From: Desulfofustis glycolicus DSM 9705 | Lineage (GTDB): Bacteria; Desulfobacterota; Desulfobulbia; Desulfobulbales; Desulfocapsaceae | NCBI RefSeq assembly: GCF_900130015.1 | Contig: NZ_FQXS01000021.1 | Coordinates: 31,122 to 95,121, forward strand | Length of the DNA stretch: 64,000 nucleotides | Direction of reading: 5' to 3' | The notes under the pieces: generated by a model | Seen by the model: the letters and a program-made list of their open reading frames with translations, nothing else | What the model was told of the DNA's origin: nothing | The model's database searches: none | Made by a program: the position numbers and the translations under genes | Part shown: positions 8,298 through 16,884 of the stretch, in pieces | Layout of the letters: each line of letters begins with the position of its first letter | How positions within the stretch are numbered: position 1 is the stretch's first letter

Positions 8298-10139
8298 ATG
8301 TGCGGAATTGTTGGCTATACCGGAAAGCGGCGGGTCGTCCCGGTATTGATGGAAGGACTGAAGCGTCTCGAGTATCGCGGCTATGATTCGGCCGGCGTGG
8401 TCTACCTGCTCGACGGCAACCTGGTCAGATATCGCTGTCAGGGCAAGCTGTCCGGTCTGGAGACGGTGGTCGAGGCGGTTCTCGGGGTGGGATCCCATAC
8501 CGGTCTCGGCCATACCCGCTGGGCCACTCACGGGGCGCCGACCGAGCAGAACGCCCATCCGCATACCGACTGCAGCGGTCGGTTGGTGGTGGTGCATAAC
8601 GGCATCATCGAAAACTACCACTCGCTGCGCGAGGAGCTGCGCGAAAAGGGCCATGTCTTTACCTCGGAGACCGACACCGAGGTGCTTGCTCACCTGATCG
8701 AGCAACACCTGCACGACGACCTGGCCGAGGCGGTCAAGACCGCACTGCGCCGGGTCGAGGGATCCTATGCCATCGGTGTCATGTCCGCCGATCATCCCGG
8801 TATACTCGTTGCGGCCCGGAACCACAGCCCGCTGGTGCTCGGCGTCGACGAAGACGGCTCGTCCTTTATGGCCTCTGACATCCCGGCCCTGCTGCCCTAT
8901 ACGAAACAGGTCATCTTCCTCAATGACGAGGAGATGGCGGTTCTCACCGACGGCGGGCGGCGGCTCTATTCGCTGGCCAGCGGCCGGGAGATCGAGCGGG
9001 AGATCAGCGTCATCGACTGGAGTGCGGCGATGGCCGAAAAAGCCGGCTATAAGCATTTCATGCTCAAGGAGATCTTCGAGCAGCCGCAGGCCATCACCAA
9101 TACGGTGCGCGGACGAATCAACCTGGAGACCGGCGAGGTGGTGCTGCCGGAGATCACACTCGGCGAAGAGGACCTGCGGGCCATCGAGCGAATCTACCTG
9201 GTCGCCTGCGGCACCTCCTGGCATGCCGCGCTGGTCGCCAAGTACTGGATCGAAAAGTATGCGGCGATTCCGGTCGAAGTCGATATCGCCTCTGAGTTCA
9301 GGTACCGGAGCTTGCTGGTCAACGAGCGGGTGTTGACGCTGGCCATCTCCCAGTCGGGTGAGACCGCCGATACGCTGGCCGGCATCCGGCGGGCGGCAAG
9401 ACTCGGCTCGAAAGTGATCACCATCTGTAACGTGGTTGGTTCGACGATGACCCGGGAGGCGGACGGCACCATCTACACCCATGCCGGTCCCGAGATCGGG
9501 GTGGCCTCGACCAAGGCCTTTATCGCCCAGCTGGCCGCGCTGTTTCTCTTTACCCTCTATTTGTCGCAGTTGAAGCGCTCGATACCGGTGGAGCACCGGC
9601 GCCGGCTCGGCCAGCACTTGATCGATAGTGCCCGTGTCGTGCAGGAGCTGCTGCCGAAAATCCGGGAACAGATCGGGACGATGATCGAATCGTTCTACCA
9701 GTGCCGCGATTTTCTTTTTGTCGGTCGGGGGCTTAATTACCCGATCGCACTGGAGGGAGCGCTCAAACTCAAGGAGATTTCCTATATCCACGCCGAGGGC
9801 TATGCCGCCGGTGAACTGAAACACGGGCCGATCGCACTGATCGACAAGGATATGCCGGTGCTGGCCATTACCCCGAAAGATTCGGTCTATCAGAAAACGA
9901 TCTCCAACATCGAAGAGATCAAGGCCCGTCAGGGGCGCTTGATCCTGATCGGCACCGAAGGGGACACGCAATTGGAGAAGATCACCGAGGATGTCATTTA
10001 TCTGCCGGCGGTCCATGAAGATCTCAATCCGATCATCTATACCATACCGGCCCAGCTCCTCTCCTACGAGATCGCCGTGCGGCGGGGGTGCGACGTCGAC
10101 CAGCCGCGCAATCTGGCCAAGAGCGTAACCGTTGAATAA
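8298..10139 (+). CDS. glmS: Glucosamine-6-phosphate synthase (isomerizing)
   Basis: Makes glucosamine 6-phosphate from fructose 6-phosphate and glutamine, the entry step to UDP-GlcNAc. The start at 8298 places the nucleophile Cys at position 2 (MCGIVGYTGKRR), as needed after Met removal. The N-terminal class II glutaminase domain (about 1-240) carries the RWATHG and NGIIEN motifs, followed by two SIS domains with SQSGETADT and the C-terminal ending LAKSVTVE. 613 aa, as expected. A TTGACA hexamer at 8136-8141 may belong to its promoter, but I see no convincing -10. It heads a plus-strand run of envelope genes; GlmM, the next enzyme, is at 54.1 kb. Confidence 0.97.
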   Translation: MCGIVGYTGKRRVVPVLMEGLKRLEYRGYDSAGVVYLLDGNLVRYRCQGKLSGLETVVEAVLGVGSHTGLGHTRWATHGAPTEQNAHPHTDCSGRLVVVHNGIIENYHSLREELREKGHVFTSETDTEVLAHLIEQHLHDDLAEAVKTALRRVEGSYAIGVMSADHPGILVAARNHSPLVLGVDEDGSSFMASDIPALLPYTKQVIFLNDEEMAVLTDGGRRLYSLASGREIEREISVIDWSAAMAEKAGYKHFMLKEIFEQPQAITNTVRGRINLETGEVVLPEITLGEEDLRAIERIYLVACGTSWHAALVAKYWIEKYAAIPVEVDIASEFRYRSLLVNERVLTLAISQSGETADTLAGIRRAARLGSKVITICNVVGSTMTREADGTIYTHAGPEIGVASTKAFIAQLAALFLFTLYLSQLKRSIPVEHRRRLGQHLIDSARVVQELLPKIREQIGTMIESFYQCRDFLFVGRGLNYPIALEGALKLKEISYIHAEGYAAGELKHGPIALIDKDMPVLAITPKDSVYQKTISNIEEIKARQGRLILIGTEGDTQLEKITEDVIYLPAVHEDLNPIIYTIPAQLLSYEIAVRRGCDVDQPRNLAKSVTVE

Positions 10140-10163
10140 CCCGTTGACAGACGGCGCGAAGAG

Positions 10164-11333
10164 ATGAACGTGCGCTTGGGCATAGATCGTCTGCTCGCCG
10201 AGGAGCCGCCCTGGCGGCGCGGCGCCCGGCTCGGCCTGCTCTGCAACCATGCCTCGGTCGGCGCGAGTCTGGAGCATTCGCGGCTGCTGCTGGCCGGCCG
10301 GTTCGGCGGCGAGATGCGGTGCCTGTTTTCTCCGCAGCACGGTTTTTTTGCCGAAAAACAGGACAACATGGTCGAATCGGAGCACCTGACCGACCCGGTC
10401 ACCGGGTTGCCGATATTCAGCCTCTACGGCGAGACCCGGCGACCGACCGAGTCGATGTTCGAACGCATCGATGTGCTGCTGGTCGATCTGCAGGATGTCG
10501 GCACCCGGGTCTATACCTTTATCTACACCATGGCCTATTGCCTCGAGGCGGCGGCCCGCTGGGGCAAGAAGGTGGTGGTGCTGGACCGGCCCAACCCGAT
10601 CGGCGGCGAGGCAATCGAGGGAAACCTGTTGACCGATCGATTCACCTCGTTTGTCGGCCTCTACCCGTTGCCGATGCGTCACGGCCTCACCATCGGGGAG
10701 TTGGCGCTGCTTGTCAACGGTGAGTTCGACATCGGCGCCGACGTGGCCGTGGTAACCATGCAGGGATGGCACCGCGCTCAGTATTTCGACGAAACCGGCC
10801 TGCACTGGGTCTTTCCGTCACCGAATATGCCCACTGTCCAGAGCGCCGTCGTCTACCCGGGTCAGGTGATCTGGGAGGGGACCAACGTTTCGGAAGGACG
10901 CGGTACGACGCTGCCGTTCGAGCTGGTCGGGGCGCCCTATTGGCGGTCCGGTGAGATACTGGCCGCAGTCAAGAAGACGGAGTTGCCGGGGTGTCTGCTG
11001 CGGCCGCTGGCCTTTGAGCCGACGTCCGGCAAGTGGGCGGGACAGAGCTGTTTCGGCTTTCAGCTGCACGTCACCGATCGCCGGCAATTTCTGCCGTACC
11101 GCACCTCGCTGGCCCTGCTCCAGGCGGTAATGCACCGCTATCCGGAAGACTTTGTCTACAAACAGCCGCCCTATGAATACGAGTACGACACCCTGCCGAT
11201 GGACCTGATTCTCGGTGACGATCGGGTTCGCAGGCGCCTCGAGGCGGGCGAACCGATTGCTGCCATCGAGCGCGACTGGCAGGATGGACTGGCCGCCTTC
11301 GATGCATTGCGGCGCGGTTATTTTCTGTATTGA
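10164..11333 (+). CDS. namZ: DUF1343 protein, NamZ-like exo-beta-N-acetylmuramidase
   Basis: NamZ enzymes remove a terminal N-acetylmuramic acid from glycan ends (family knowledge). This 389-aa protein has the family's conserved blocks: GLLCNHASV, FSPQHGFFA, DLQDVGTRVYTF, LDRPNPIGG and GRGTTLPFE. I see no signal peptide: the N-terminus is MNVRLGIDRLLAEE, so it may act in the cytosol or the real start may differ. It begins 24 bases after glmS. A kinase/uridylyltransferase fusion that would use free MurNAc is four genes downstream, which supports a role in wall recycling. The specific activity is inferred from family. Confidence 0.85.
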   Translation: MNVRLGIDRLLAEEPPWRRGARLGLLCNHASVGASLEHSRLLLAGRFGGEMRCLFSPQHGFFAEKQDNMVESEHLTDPVTGLPIFSLYGETRRPTESMFERIDVLLVDLQDVGTRVYTFIYTMAYCLEAAARWGKKVVVLDRPNPIGGEAIEGNLLTDRFTSFVGLYPLPMRHGLTIGELALLVNGEFDIGADVAVVTMQGWHRAQYFDETGLHWVFPSPNMPTVQSAVVYPGQVIWEGTNVSEGRGTTLPFELVGAPYWRSGEILAAVKKTELPGCLLRPLAFEPTSGKWAGQSCFGFQLHVTDRRQFLPYRTSLALLQAVMHRYPEDFVYKQPPYEYEYDTLPMDLILGDDRVRRRLEAGEPIAAIERDWQDGLAAFDALRRGYFLY

Positions 11334-11353
11334 TTCCAGGAAGGAGATACCTG

Positions 11354-12394
11354 ATGAAGGAGAAACAGACAGTCGGCCGGCTGGCGGCGCTGGTCGACGG
11401 CGAGGTCGTCGGTGATGCGCAGCTGCCCATCTCCGGCTTCGGCCCGCTCGATGCGGCCGGTCCCGGCCAACTCAGTTTTCTGGCCAAGGCGGCCGGTCGC
11501 GCCCTTCTCGAGCAGTCGGCGGCGGCGGCTTTTATCGTGCCGGCCGACTTCACGGCGGCCGGCACGACCCTGATCAGGGTTGCCGACCCCTATCTGGCCG
11601 CGGCGATCATCCAGAATGCGTTGCTGCAGCGCCCGTTCGTCGCTGCCGGCATCCACGAGCGGGCGGTGATCGGGACCGATTGCCGAATTTCGCCCGAGGT
11701 CAGCGTCGATGCGCTGGCGGTGATCGGCGATCGGGTGAGAATCGGCGAGCGGGTCACCATCGGGGCCGGCGCGGTGATCGGCGACGACGTCAGTATCGGC
11801 GACGATTGCATGATCCGGCCGAACGTGACCATCGAACCGCGCTGCGAGATCGGCAGTCGGGTAACCATCCATCCCGGCACGGTGATCGGCAGCGACGGCT
11901 ACGGCTATGCCACCGATCGCCGGGGATGCCATGTCAAACGACCGCAGCTCGGTATCGTGCGCATCGGTGACGATGTCGAGATCGGTGCCAACACTTGTGT
12001 CGATCGGGCGACCTTCGGGGTGACCTGGATCAAGTCTGGCACAAAAATCGATAATCTGGTACAGATTGCCCACAACGTTATCGTCGGTGAAAACAGCCTG
12101 CTCGTCTCTCAGGTCGGCCTGGCAGGTTCGACCACCCTCGGCCGCAATGTGGTCTTTGGCGGCAAGGCTGGTGCGGCGGGGCACCAGCACATCGGCGATC
12201 GCTCCATGGTAGCCGGCAAGGCCGCGGTCCACGGCGATCATCCGCCCGATTCGCAGCTGGCCGGGACACCAGCCATCCCCGCCAAACAATGGTTCAAGGC
12301 CGCCAGCGCGTTTGGTAGGTTGCCGGAGATCGTCAGGGATATCAGGCAGCTGAAAAAACAGCTGGCCCGATTGCAAGAAAACGAGCACCGATAA
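11354..12394 (+). CDS. lpxD: UDP-3-O-acylglucosamine N-acyltransferase
   Basis: Third step of lipid A synthesis: N-acylates UDP-3-O-acyl-glucosamine. An N-terminal uridine-binding domain (about 1-100) is followed by a left-handed beta helix of hexapeptide repeats (for example IGDRVRIGERVTIGAGAVIG) and the catalytic region around NLVQIAHNVIVGENSL. 346 aa, as usual. AAGGAG at 11341-11346 sits 7 bases before ATG 11354 and decides the start over an in-frame codon at 11330. The next lipid A gene is 249 bases away, because a MITE lies in the gap. Confidence 0.96.
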   Translation: MKEKQTVGRLAALVDGEVVGDAQLPISGFGPLDAAGPGQLSFLAKAAGRALLEQSAAAAFIVPADFTAAGTTLIRVADPYLAAAIIQNALLQRPFVAAGIHERAVIGTDCRISPEVSVDALAVIGDRVRIGERVTIGAGAVIGDDVSIGDDCMIRPNVTIEPRCEIGSRVTIHPGTVIGSDGYGYATDRRGCHVKRPQLGIVRIGDDVEIGANTCVDRATFGVTWIKSGTKIDNLVQIAHNVIVGENSLLVSQVGLAGSTTLGRNVVFGGKAGAAGHQHIGDRSMVAGKAAVHGDHPPDSQLAGTPAIPAKQWFKAASAFGRLPEIVRDIRQLKKQLARLQENEHR

Positions 12395-12475
12395 ACGCGC
12401 AAAACACGGTCGCTTCGTGAGGTCATGGCAGTCGACCCGGCGTCATCCGGGCCGGTTTATTCGATGCCGTTAAAG

Positions 12476-12615
12476 GGGAGCTTGAAAAACTCAAAATTTC
12501 GTTCAAAATCGAGGCGCAAGAAAATTTTACCGCAGTCATATGCTTGATATTCAGAGGATAAAATTTGATTGCGAAACGATGAGGTTGGACGGAATGACAA
12601 TTTTTCAAGGTTCCC
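12476..12615 (+). mobile_element. 140-bp MITE-like element, copy 1
   Basis: Begins GGGAGCTTGAAAAA and ends TTTTTCAAGGTTCCC, which are imperfect terminal inverted repeats. It is flanked by a perfect 5-bp direct repeat TAAAG (12471-12475 and 12616-12620). Nearly the whole element folds into one imperfect hairpin. Copies lie at 23229-23368 and 30330-30470. It carries no gene, so any transposition needs a transposase elsewhere. It lies between lpxD and fabZ, ending 28 bases before the fabZ start. Confidence 0.88.
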
Positions 12616-12643
12616 TAAAGATCATCGTCATGAGGAAAAGTTG

Positions 12644-13096
12644 ATGGAAGATATCGCTGTGAAAGAACCCATAGATATCATGGGCATCATGCGCCTGCTG
12701 CCGCATCGTTATCCGTTTCTGCTGGTGGACCGTATCACCTCGTTGGTGCCCGGCAAGACGGTGACCGGCATCAAGAATGTGACGATGAACGAGCCGTTTT
12801 TCCAGGGGCATTTCCCGTCGAGACCGGTAATGCCGGGGGTGCTCATCCTGGAGGGGATGGCCCAGGTCGGCGGTTGCATGGCCTATCATTCGCTGCCCGA
12901 CACTATCGGTGAGAAACTGATCTATTTTGCCGGCATCGACCAGGCGCGGTTCCGCCGGCCGGTCGTTCCCGGTGATCAGGTAGTCTTTCAGCTCGAGCTG
13001 ATAAAGATGAAGCGTATGGTTATGGTTATGGACGGGCAGGCTTTTGTCGATGGACAGCTCGTTGCCGAGGCGCGGTTGATGGCCAGTTTTGGCTAG
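12644..13096 (+). CDS. fabZ: (3R)-hydroxyacyl-ACP dehydratase
   Basis: Dehydrates 3-hydroxyacyl-ACP in fatty-acid elongation and balances lipid A against phospholipid supply. A hot-dog fold of 150 aa with the catalytic histidine in [14 protein letters not shown] and the glutamate in [14 protein letters not shown] at 12644 is preceded by GAGGAAAAG and matches family length. Its classical place between lpxD and lpxA is kept, but a MITE lies just upstream and may alter read-through or translation. Confidence 0.96.
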   Translation: MEDIAVKEPIDIMGIMRLLPHRYPFLLVDRITSLVPGKTVTGIKNVTMNEPFFQGHFPSRPVMPGVLILEGMAQVGGCMAYHSLPDTIGEKLIYFAGIDQARFRRPVVPGDQVVFQLELIKMKRMVMVMDGQAFVDGQLVAEARLMASFG

Positions 13097-13159
13097 ACGG
13101 CTGGAATACGGTGGCAACCCGAAAGATAAATTACGAGATATAAACGGAATACACGTTCT

Positions 13160-13957
13160 ATGAGCATCCACGAAACAGCGGTTGTCGATCCGACGGCCGA
13201 GCTTGATTCCTCGGTGATCGTCGGCCCCTATGCAGTAATCGGGGCCGACGTCAAAATCGGGGCCGGCACGCGCATTGAACCCCATGCGGTGGTCAGCGGC
13301 CCGAGCACCATCGGCGAGCGTAACATGATCGGTTCCTTTGCCACCGTCGGCGGCGCCCCACAGGACATGAGCTACCGGGGTGAGCCGACCGAACTGATCG
13401 TCGGCAATGACAACCAGATCAGGGAATACGCCTCGATCCACCGGGGCACTCCCGGCGGCCGGGGCAAGACGGAGATCGGCAACAATTGCTTGCTGATGGC
13501 TTATATCCATATCGCCCATGACTGCCGGATCGGCGACAATGTGATCATGGCCAACGTCGCCACGCTGGCCGGCCACGTCCAGGTCGGCGAACGGGCTTCG
13601 ATAGGCGGCCTGGTCGCCGTGCACCAGTTTTGCCGGATCGGCGCCTACTCCTATATCGGCGGGGTTTCCGGCCTCAGTCTCGATGTGCCACCATACGTGA
13701 TCGTCGCCGGTATCCGCGACCGGACCAGGGTCTCCGGCATCAACAAGGTCGGTCTGCGGCGCAACGGCTTCAGCCGGGAGACCATCGGCAATCTCGAAGC
13801 GGTCTTTCGCATCATCTACCGCTCCCCGAACCTGCTGCTGAAAGACGCCCTGGAACTGGCCCGTAAAGACTTTCCAACGTGTCCAGAGGTAGCTCGGATG
13901 GTCGAGTTCTTCGAGACCTCCAAACGCGGCGTGGTGCGACGCACGGAAGAGGATTGA
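13160..13957 (+). CDS. lpxA: UDP-N-acetylglucosamine O-acyltransferase
   Basis: First step of lipid A synthesis: moves a 3-hydroxyacyl chain from ACP to UDP-GlcNAc. Left-handed beta helix of hexapeptide repeats, with the catalytic His in the MAYIHIAHDCRIGDN segment, the GGLVAVHQFCRIG segment, and a helical C-terminal domain. 265 aa, matching the family. It follows fabZ by 63 bases and lies 5 bases before lpxI. Confidence 0.97.
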   Translation: MSIHETAVVDPTAELDSSVIVGPYAVIGADVKIGAGTRIEPHAVVSGPSTIGERNMIGSFATVGGAPQDMSYRGEPTELIVGNDNQIREYASIHRGTPGGRGKTEIGNNCLLMAYIHIAHDCRIGDNVIMANVATLAGHVQVGERASIGGLVAVHQFCRIGAYSYIGGVSGLSLDVPPYVIVAGIRDRTRVSGINKVGLRRNGFSRETIGNLEAVFRIIYRSPNLLLKDALELARKDFPTCPEVARMVEFFETSKRGVVRRTEED

Positions 13958-13962
13958 GCGCG

Positions 13963-14811
13963 GTGACGGGTCAGCATGCAGGTGAGCCGATCGGCATTAT
14001 CGCCGGTGGCGGCCAATTCCCGCTGCTTTTCATCGAGGCCGCCCGGGCCGCCGGACGGCAGGTGTTTGTCGCCGCCCATCGTAGCGAAACCGACGAGTCG
14101 GTAGCCGATGCGGCCGACCGAGCCTGCTGGGTTAAACTCGGACAGCTCGGTAAAATCATCTCCTTTTTCAAGGAGCATGGGGTCAGCGAGACCGTGTTTC
14201 TCGGCACGATCACCAAGACCCGGATCTTTCGAGACGTCCTGCCGGACTTGAAAGGGTTGACGCTGTGGAACAAGATCGACAGCAGGCAGGACGATGCGAT
14301 TCTCCGGGCGGTGGCCGATGCGCTCGAAAAAGAGCAGATTCGGGTGCTTGAATCGACACTGTTCCTGCGTCATCTGCTGTTCCCGAAAGGGGTGCTGACC
14401 AGGAAAAAGCCGTCGGCCGGGCAGCGCCGAGATATCGAGTTCGGCTGGCGCAACGCCCGGTCCATCGGTGAACTCGATATCGGCCAATGCGTTGTCGTGC
14501 GCGACTGCTCGGTGATGGCGGTGGAAGCGATAGAAGGGACTGATGCCGCGATTCTGCGTGGCGGCGCGCTGGCGCGGGAGCAGGCGGTGGTAGTTAAGCT
14601 GCGCAAGCCGCGCCAGGACTTCCGCTTCGACCTGCCGGCCACCGGGGTCGGAACCATAACCTCGATGCGTCAGGTGCGCGCCGCGGTGCTCGCCGTCGAG
14701 GCCGGTCAATCCCTGCTCTTCGATCGCGACCAGATGATCGATGCCGCCGATGCGGCCGGTATCGTCGTCGTCGGCGTTGAAGAACGTGCCGACGGGACGC
14801 TCGATTATTAA
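13963..14811 (+). CDS. lpxI: UDP-2,3-diacylglucosamine pyrophosphatase LpxI (DUF1009)
   Basis: Hydrolyses UDP-2,3-diacylglucosamine to lipid X; it replaces the unrelated LpxH in several lineages. The N-terminal part opens IGIIAGGGQFPLL and contains GTITKTRIF; the C-terminal catalytic part has FGWRNARSIGELDIGQ, GGALAREQAVVVK and PATGVGT. The GTG at 13963 gives 282 aa, as in characterised LpxI; a TTG at 13954 overlapping the lpxA stop is the alternative. Tight spacing to lpxA argues for one operon. Confidence 0.93.
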   Translation: MTGQHAGEPIGIIAGGGQFPLLFIEAARAAGRQVFVAAHRSETDESVADAADRACWVKLGQLGKIISFFKEHGVSETVFLGTITKTRIFRDVLPDLKGLTLWNKIDSRQDDAILRAVADALEKEQIRVLESTLFLRHLLFPKGVLTRKKPSAGQRRDIEFGWRNARSIGELDIGQCVVVRDCSVMAVEAIEGTDAAILRGGALAREQAVVVKLRKPRQDFRFDLPATGVGTITSMRQVRAAVLAVEAGQSLLFDRDQMIDAADAAGIVVVGVEERADGTLDY

Positions 14812-14856
14812 CCGCGGCGTTACTATCTTGATTGCCGCAGGAAAGGTGGCTATCCG

Positions 14857-16836
14857 ATGCAGGCGATGATTCTTGCGGCCGGGTTTGGTACCCGGCTGCA
14901 GCCCTATAGCCTGGTCAGGCCTAAACCGTTGTTCCCGGTCCTGAACCGGCCGCTGCTGCTGGCCACTATCGAGCGGCTGCAGGCTGCCGGCTGTCGCCGG
15001 ATCGTCGTCAACTGCCATCATCTCGGCGAGCAGATCGCCGCGGCGGTTGCCGGTCTGGAAGGGGTCGAGTTGCAGCTTGAGCCGGCCATCCTCGGCACCG
15101 GCGGCAGTCTGGCCGAGGCCGCCGAGCGACTGGCAGACGAGCCGCTGCTGGTGAGCAACGGCGATATCTACCACACCATCGATTTTCGGCAGCTCTACGA
15201 ATATCATGTCCGCCAGGACCACCTGGTCACCATGGCCTTGCATGACTGCCCGCGCTTCAACACGGTGCAGACCCGGGGGGATCGGGTGACTGGTTTCGGC
15301 ACAGCGACAGCGATCGGCACGCCGGGCGCGCTCGCCTTTACCGGGGTGCAGGTGATCGATCCGCGGGTCCTAGCCACTATGGACGAGCGGCGACCGCTAT
15401 GCATCATCGAGCATTACCGGAGCTTGATCGGTGCCGGAACCGCGATCAATTGTCTGGTCTTCTCCGATCCCCAGTGGACCGATATCGGTACCGTCGAGGA
15501 GTATCTGCGACTGCATGGCGATCTGCTGACCGGTCGTACACCGCTCTGGCCGGAACTGGTTCACCCGACCGGCGACGGGGTGTTGATCGATACCGCTGCC
15601 GAGCTTCATCCGGACTGCCGGATCGAGCCGTGGGCCTGCATCGGTGCGGCCCGCATCGAATCCGGGACGGTTATTGCCCGGTCGGTGGTATGGGACGGCG
15701 CCGTCGTTACCGATGACCGTCCGCTGATCGATTGTCTGGTGGCGCCGCCATTACTGGGCACACCGCACGGCGTCCCCGGCCGAGCGATGACCACCACGCT
15801 GCGCGGCGAGATCGGCCGGCTGCTGATCAACAGCGGTCTGGTTGAATGTTCGGCGAACGGCGACCGGGAAGTGGCGCTGCAGCCGCTGCACGGTGACGGC
15901 TCCAGCCGCCGCTTCTTCCGGGTCTTTTGCGGTGCTCGGCCGCTGTGTCTGGCGGTGTTGCCGGCCGGCAACAGCGAACGCGAGCTGGCCGAATCTCGTT
16001 CTGCGGCAACCCTTGCCGACCATCTTGATCAGGCCGGGGTGCCGGTGCCGCGGCTGCTCGGTGTCGATGAGCAGCGCACCATTCTGCTCTTCGAGGACCT
16101 CGGAGACTGCCGGCTGCACGATCTGCTGCTGCGCGATCGATCGGCGGCCCTGGCCTGGTATCCGGAGGTCGTCCGGCACCTGGCCCGGATGCAGGTGCGG
16201 GGTGCGGCGGGTTTCCGGGCTGATTGGTGTTTCGATGCACCGGTGTATGATGAGCAGGTGATGATCGAACGGGAGTCGCTCTATTTTGCCACCGCCTTCT
16301 GGCGCGATACGCTCTTTGGCGATGAGGTGACGGGGCTTCGCGAGGAATTCGCGGAGCTGGCCAGGCGAGCTGCCGCCGATTTCGAATTGCTGTTTCTGCA
16401 CCGGGATTTTCAGAGCCGTAATATCATGATCAGCGACGGCAGGGTGCGTATTATCGATTTTCAGGCCGGGCGACTCGGTCCGCCCGGCTACGATGTCGCT
16501 TCCTTGCTCATCGACCCGTACGCGGCGTTGTCCGGGACCCTCCAGGACGAACTGCTGGAGGGCTATCTGGCGGAAATGAGGCAACTCGGCGGCGTCGATG
16601 TGGACAAGATAAGCGCCTCCTATCCGCTGCTGGCGGTGCAACGCAACCTGCAGATCATCGGCGCGTTTGCCTATCTGTCGGGGCGGCGCAAGAAACCTTT
16701 TTTCCGTCGCTATATCATGCCGTCGCTGATCATGCTGCAAAACCGGCTGACCGAGCAGATGTTTGAAGATTTTGTGCTGCTGCGCCGCACCGTCTCGGCG
16801 GCTATTTCCGGCTATCGACAATCGATCAGGGGTTGA
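14857..16836 (+). CDS. MurU-like nucleotidyltransferase fused to AmgK-like sugar kinase
   Basis: One 659-aa protein joins two activities that are separate in pseudomonads. Residues 1-230 form a sugar-1-phosphate nucleotidyltransferase (LAAGFGTRLQP, then RPKPLFPVLNRP; NGD at 101-103; WTDIGT at 207-212). Residues 240-310 look like a short beta-helix linker. Residues 320-659 form an aminoglycoside-phosphotransferase-type kinase with HRDFQSRN (515-522) and DFQ (534-536). AmgK phosphorylates MurNAc at C1 and MurU makes UDP-MurNAc, bypassing the fosfomycin-sensitive step; that assignment is from family resemblance and from the NamZ-like and Mpl neighbours. Another sugar substrate is possible. Confidence 0.85.
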   Translation: MQAMILAAGFGTRLQPYSLVRPKPLFPVLNRPLLLATIERLQAAGCRRIVVNCHHLGEQIAAAVAGLEGVELQLEPAILGTGGSLAEAAERLADEPLLVSNGDIYHTIDFRQLYEYHVRQDHLVTMALHDCPRFNTVQTRGDRVTGFGTATAIGTPGALAFTGVQVIDPRVLATMDERRPLCIIEHYRSLIGAGTAINCLVFSDPQWTDIGTVEEYLRLHGDLLTGRTPLWPELVHPTGDGVLIDTAAELHPDCRIEPWACIGAARIESGTVIARSVVWDGAVVTDDRPLIDCLVAPPLLGTPHGVPGRAMTTTLRGEIGRLLINSGLVECSANGDREVALQPLHGDGSSRRFFRVFCGARPLCLAVLPAGNSERELAESRSAATLADHLDQAGVPVPRLLGVDEQRTILLFEDLGDCRLHDLLLRDRSAALAWYPEVVRHLARMQVRGAAGFRADWCFDAPVYDEQVMIERESLYFATAFWRDTLFGDEVTGLREEFAELARRAAADFELLFLHRDFQSRNIMISDGRVRIIDFQAGRLGPPGYDVASLLIDPYAALSGTLQDELLEGYLAEMRQLGGVDVDKISASYPLLAVQRNLQIIGAFAYLSGRRKKPFFRRYIMPSLIMLQNRLTEQMFEDFVLLRRTVSAAISGYRQSIRG

Positions 16837-16884
16837 ATTCCCCTTGCCGACACCCTTTCACTACGCGCGCGGAGAAACGAAATC

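Noticed and set aside
8250..10805. 851-aa minus-strand ORF across glmS and namZ
   Set aside because: It is an antisense shadow of two well-supported genes, produced by GC-rich codon bias; composition is rich in His, Gln and Arg with no domain.
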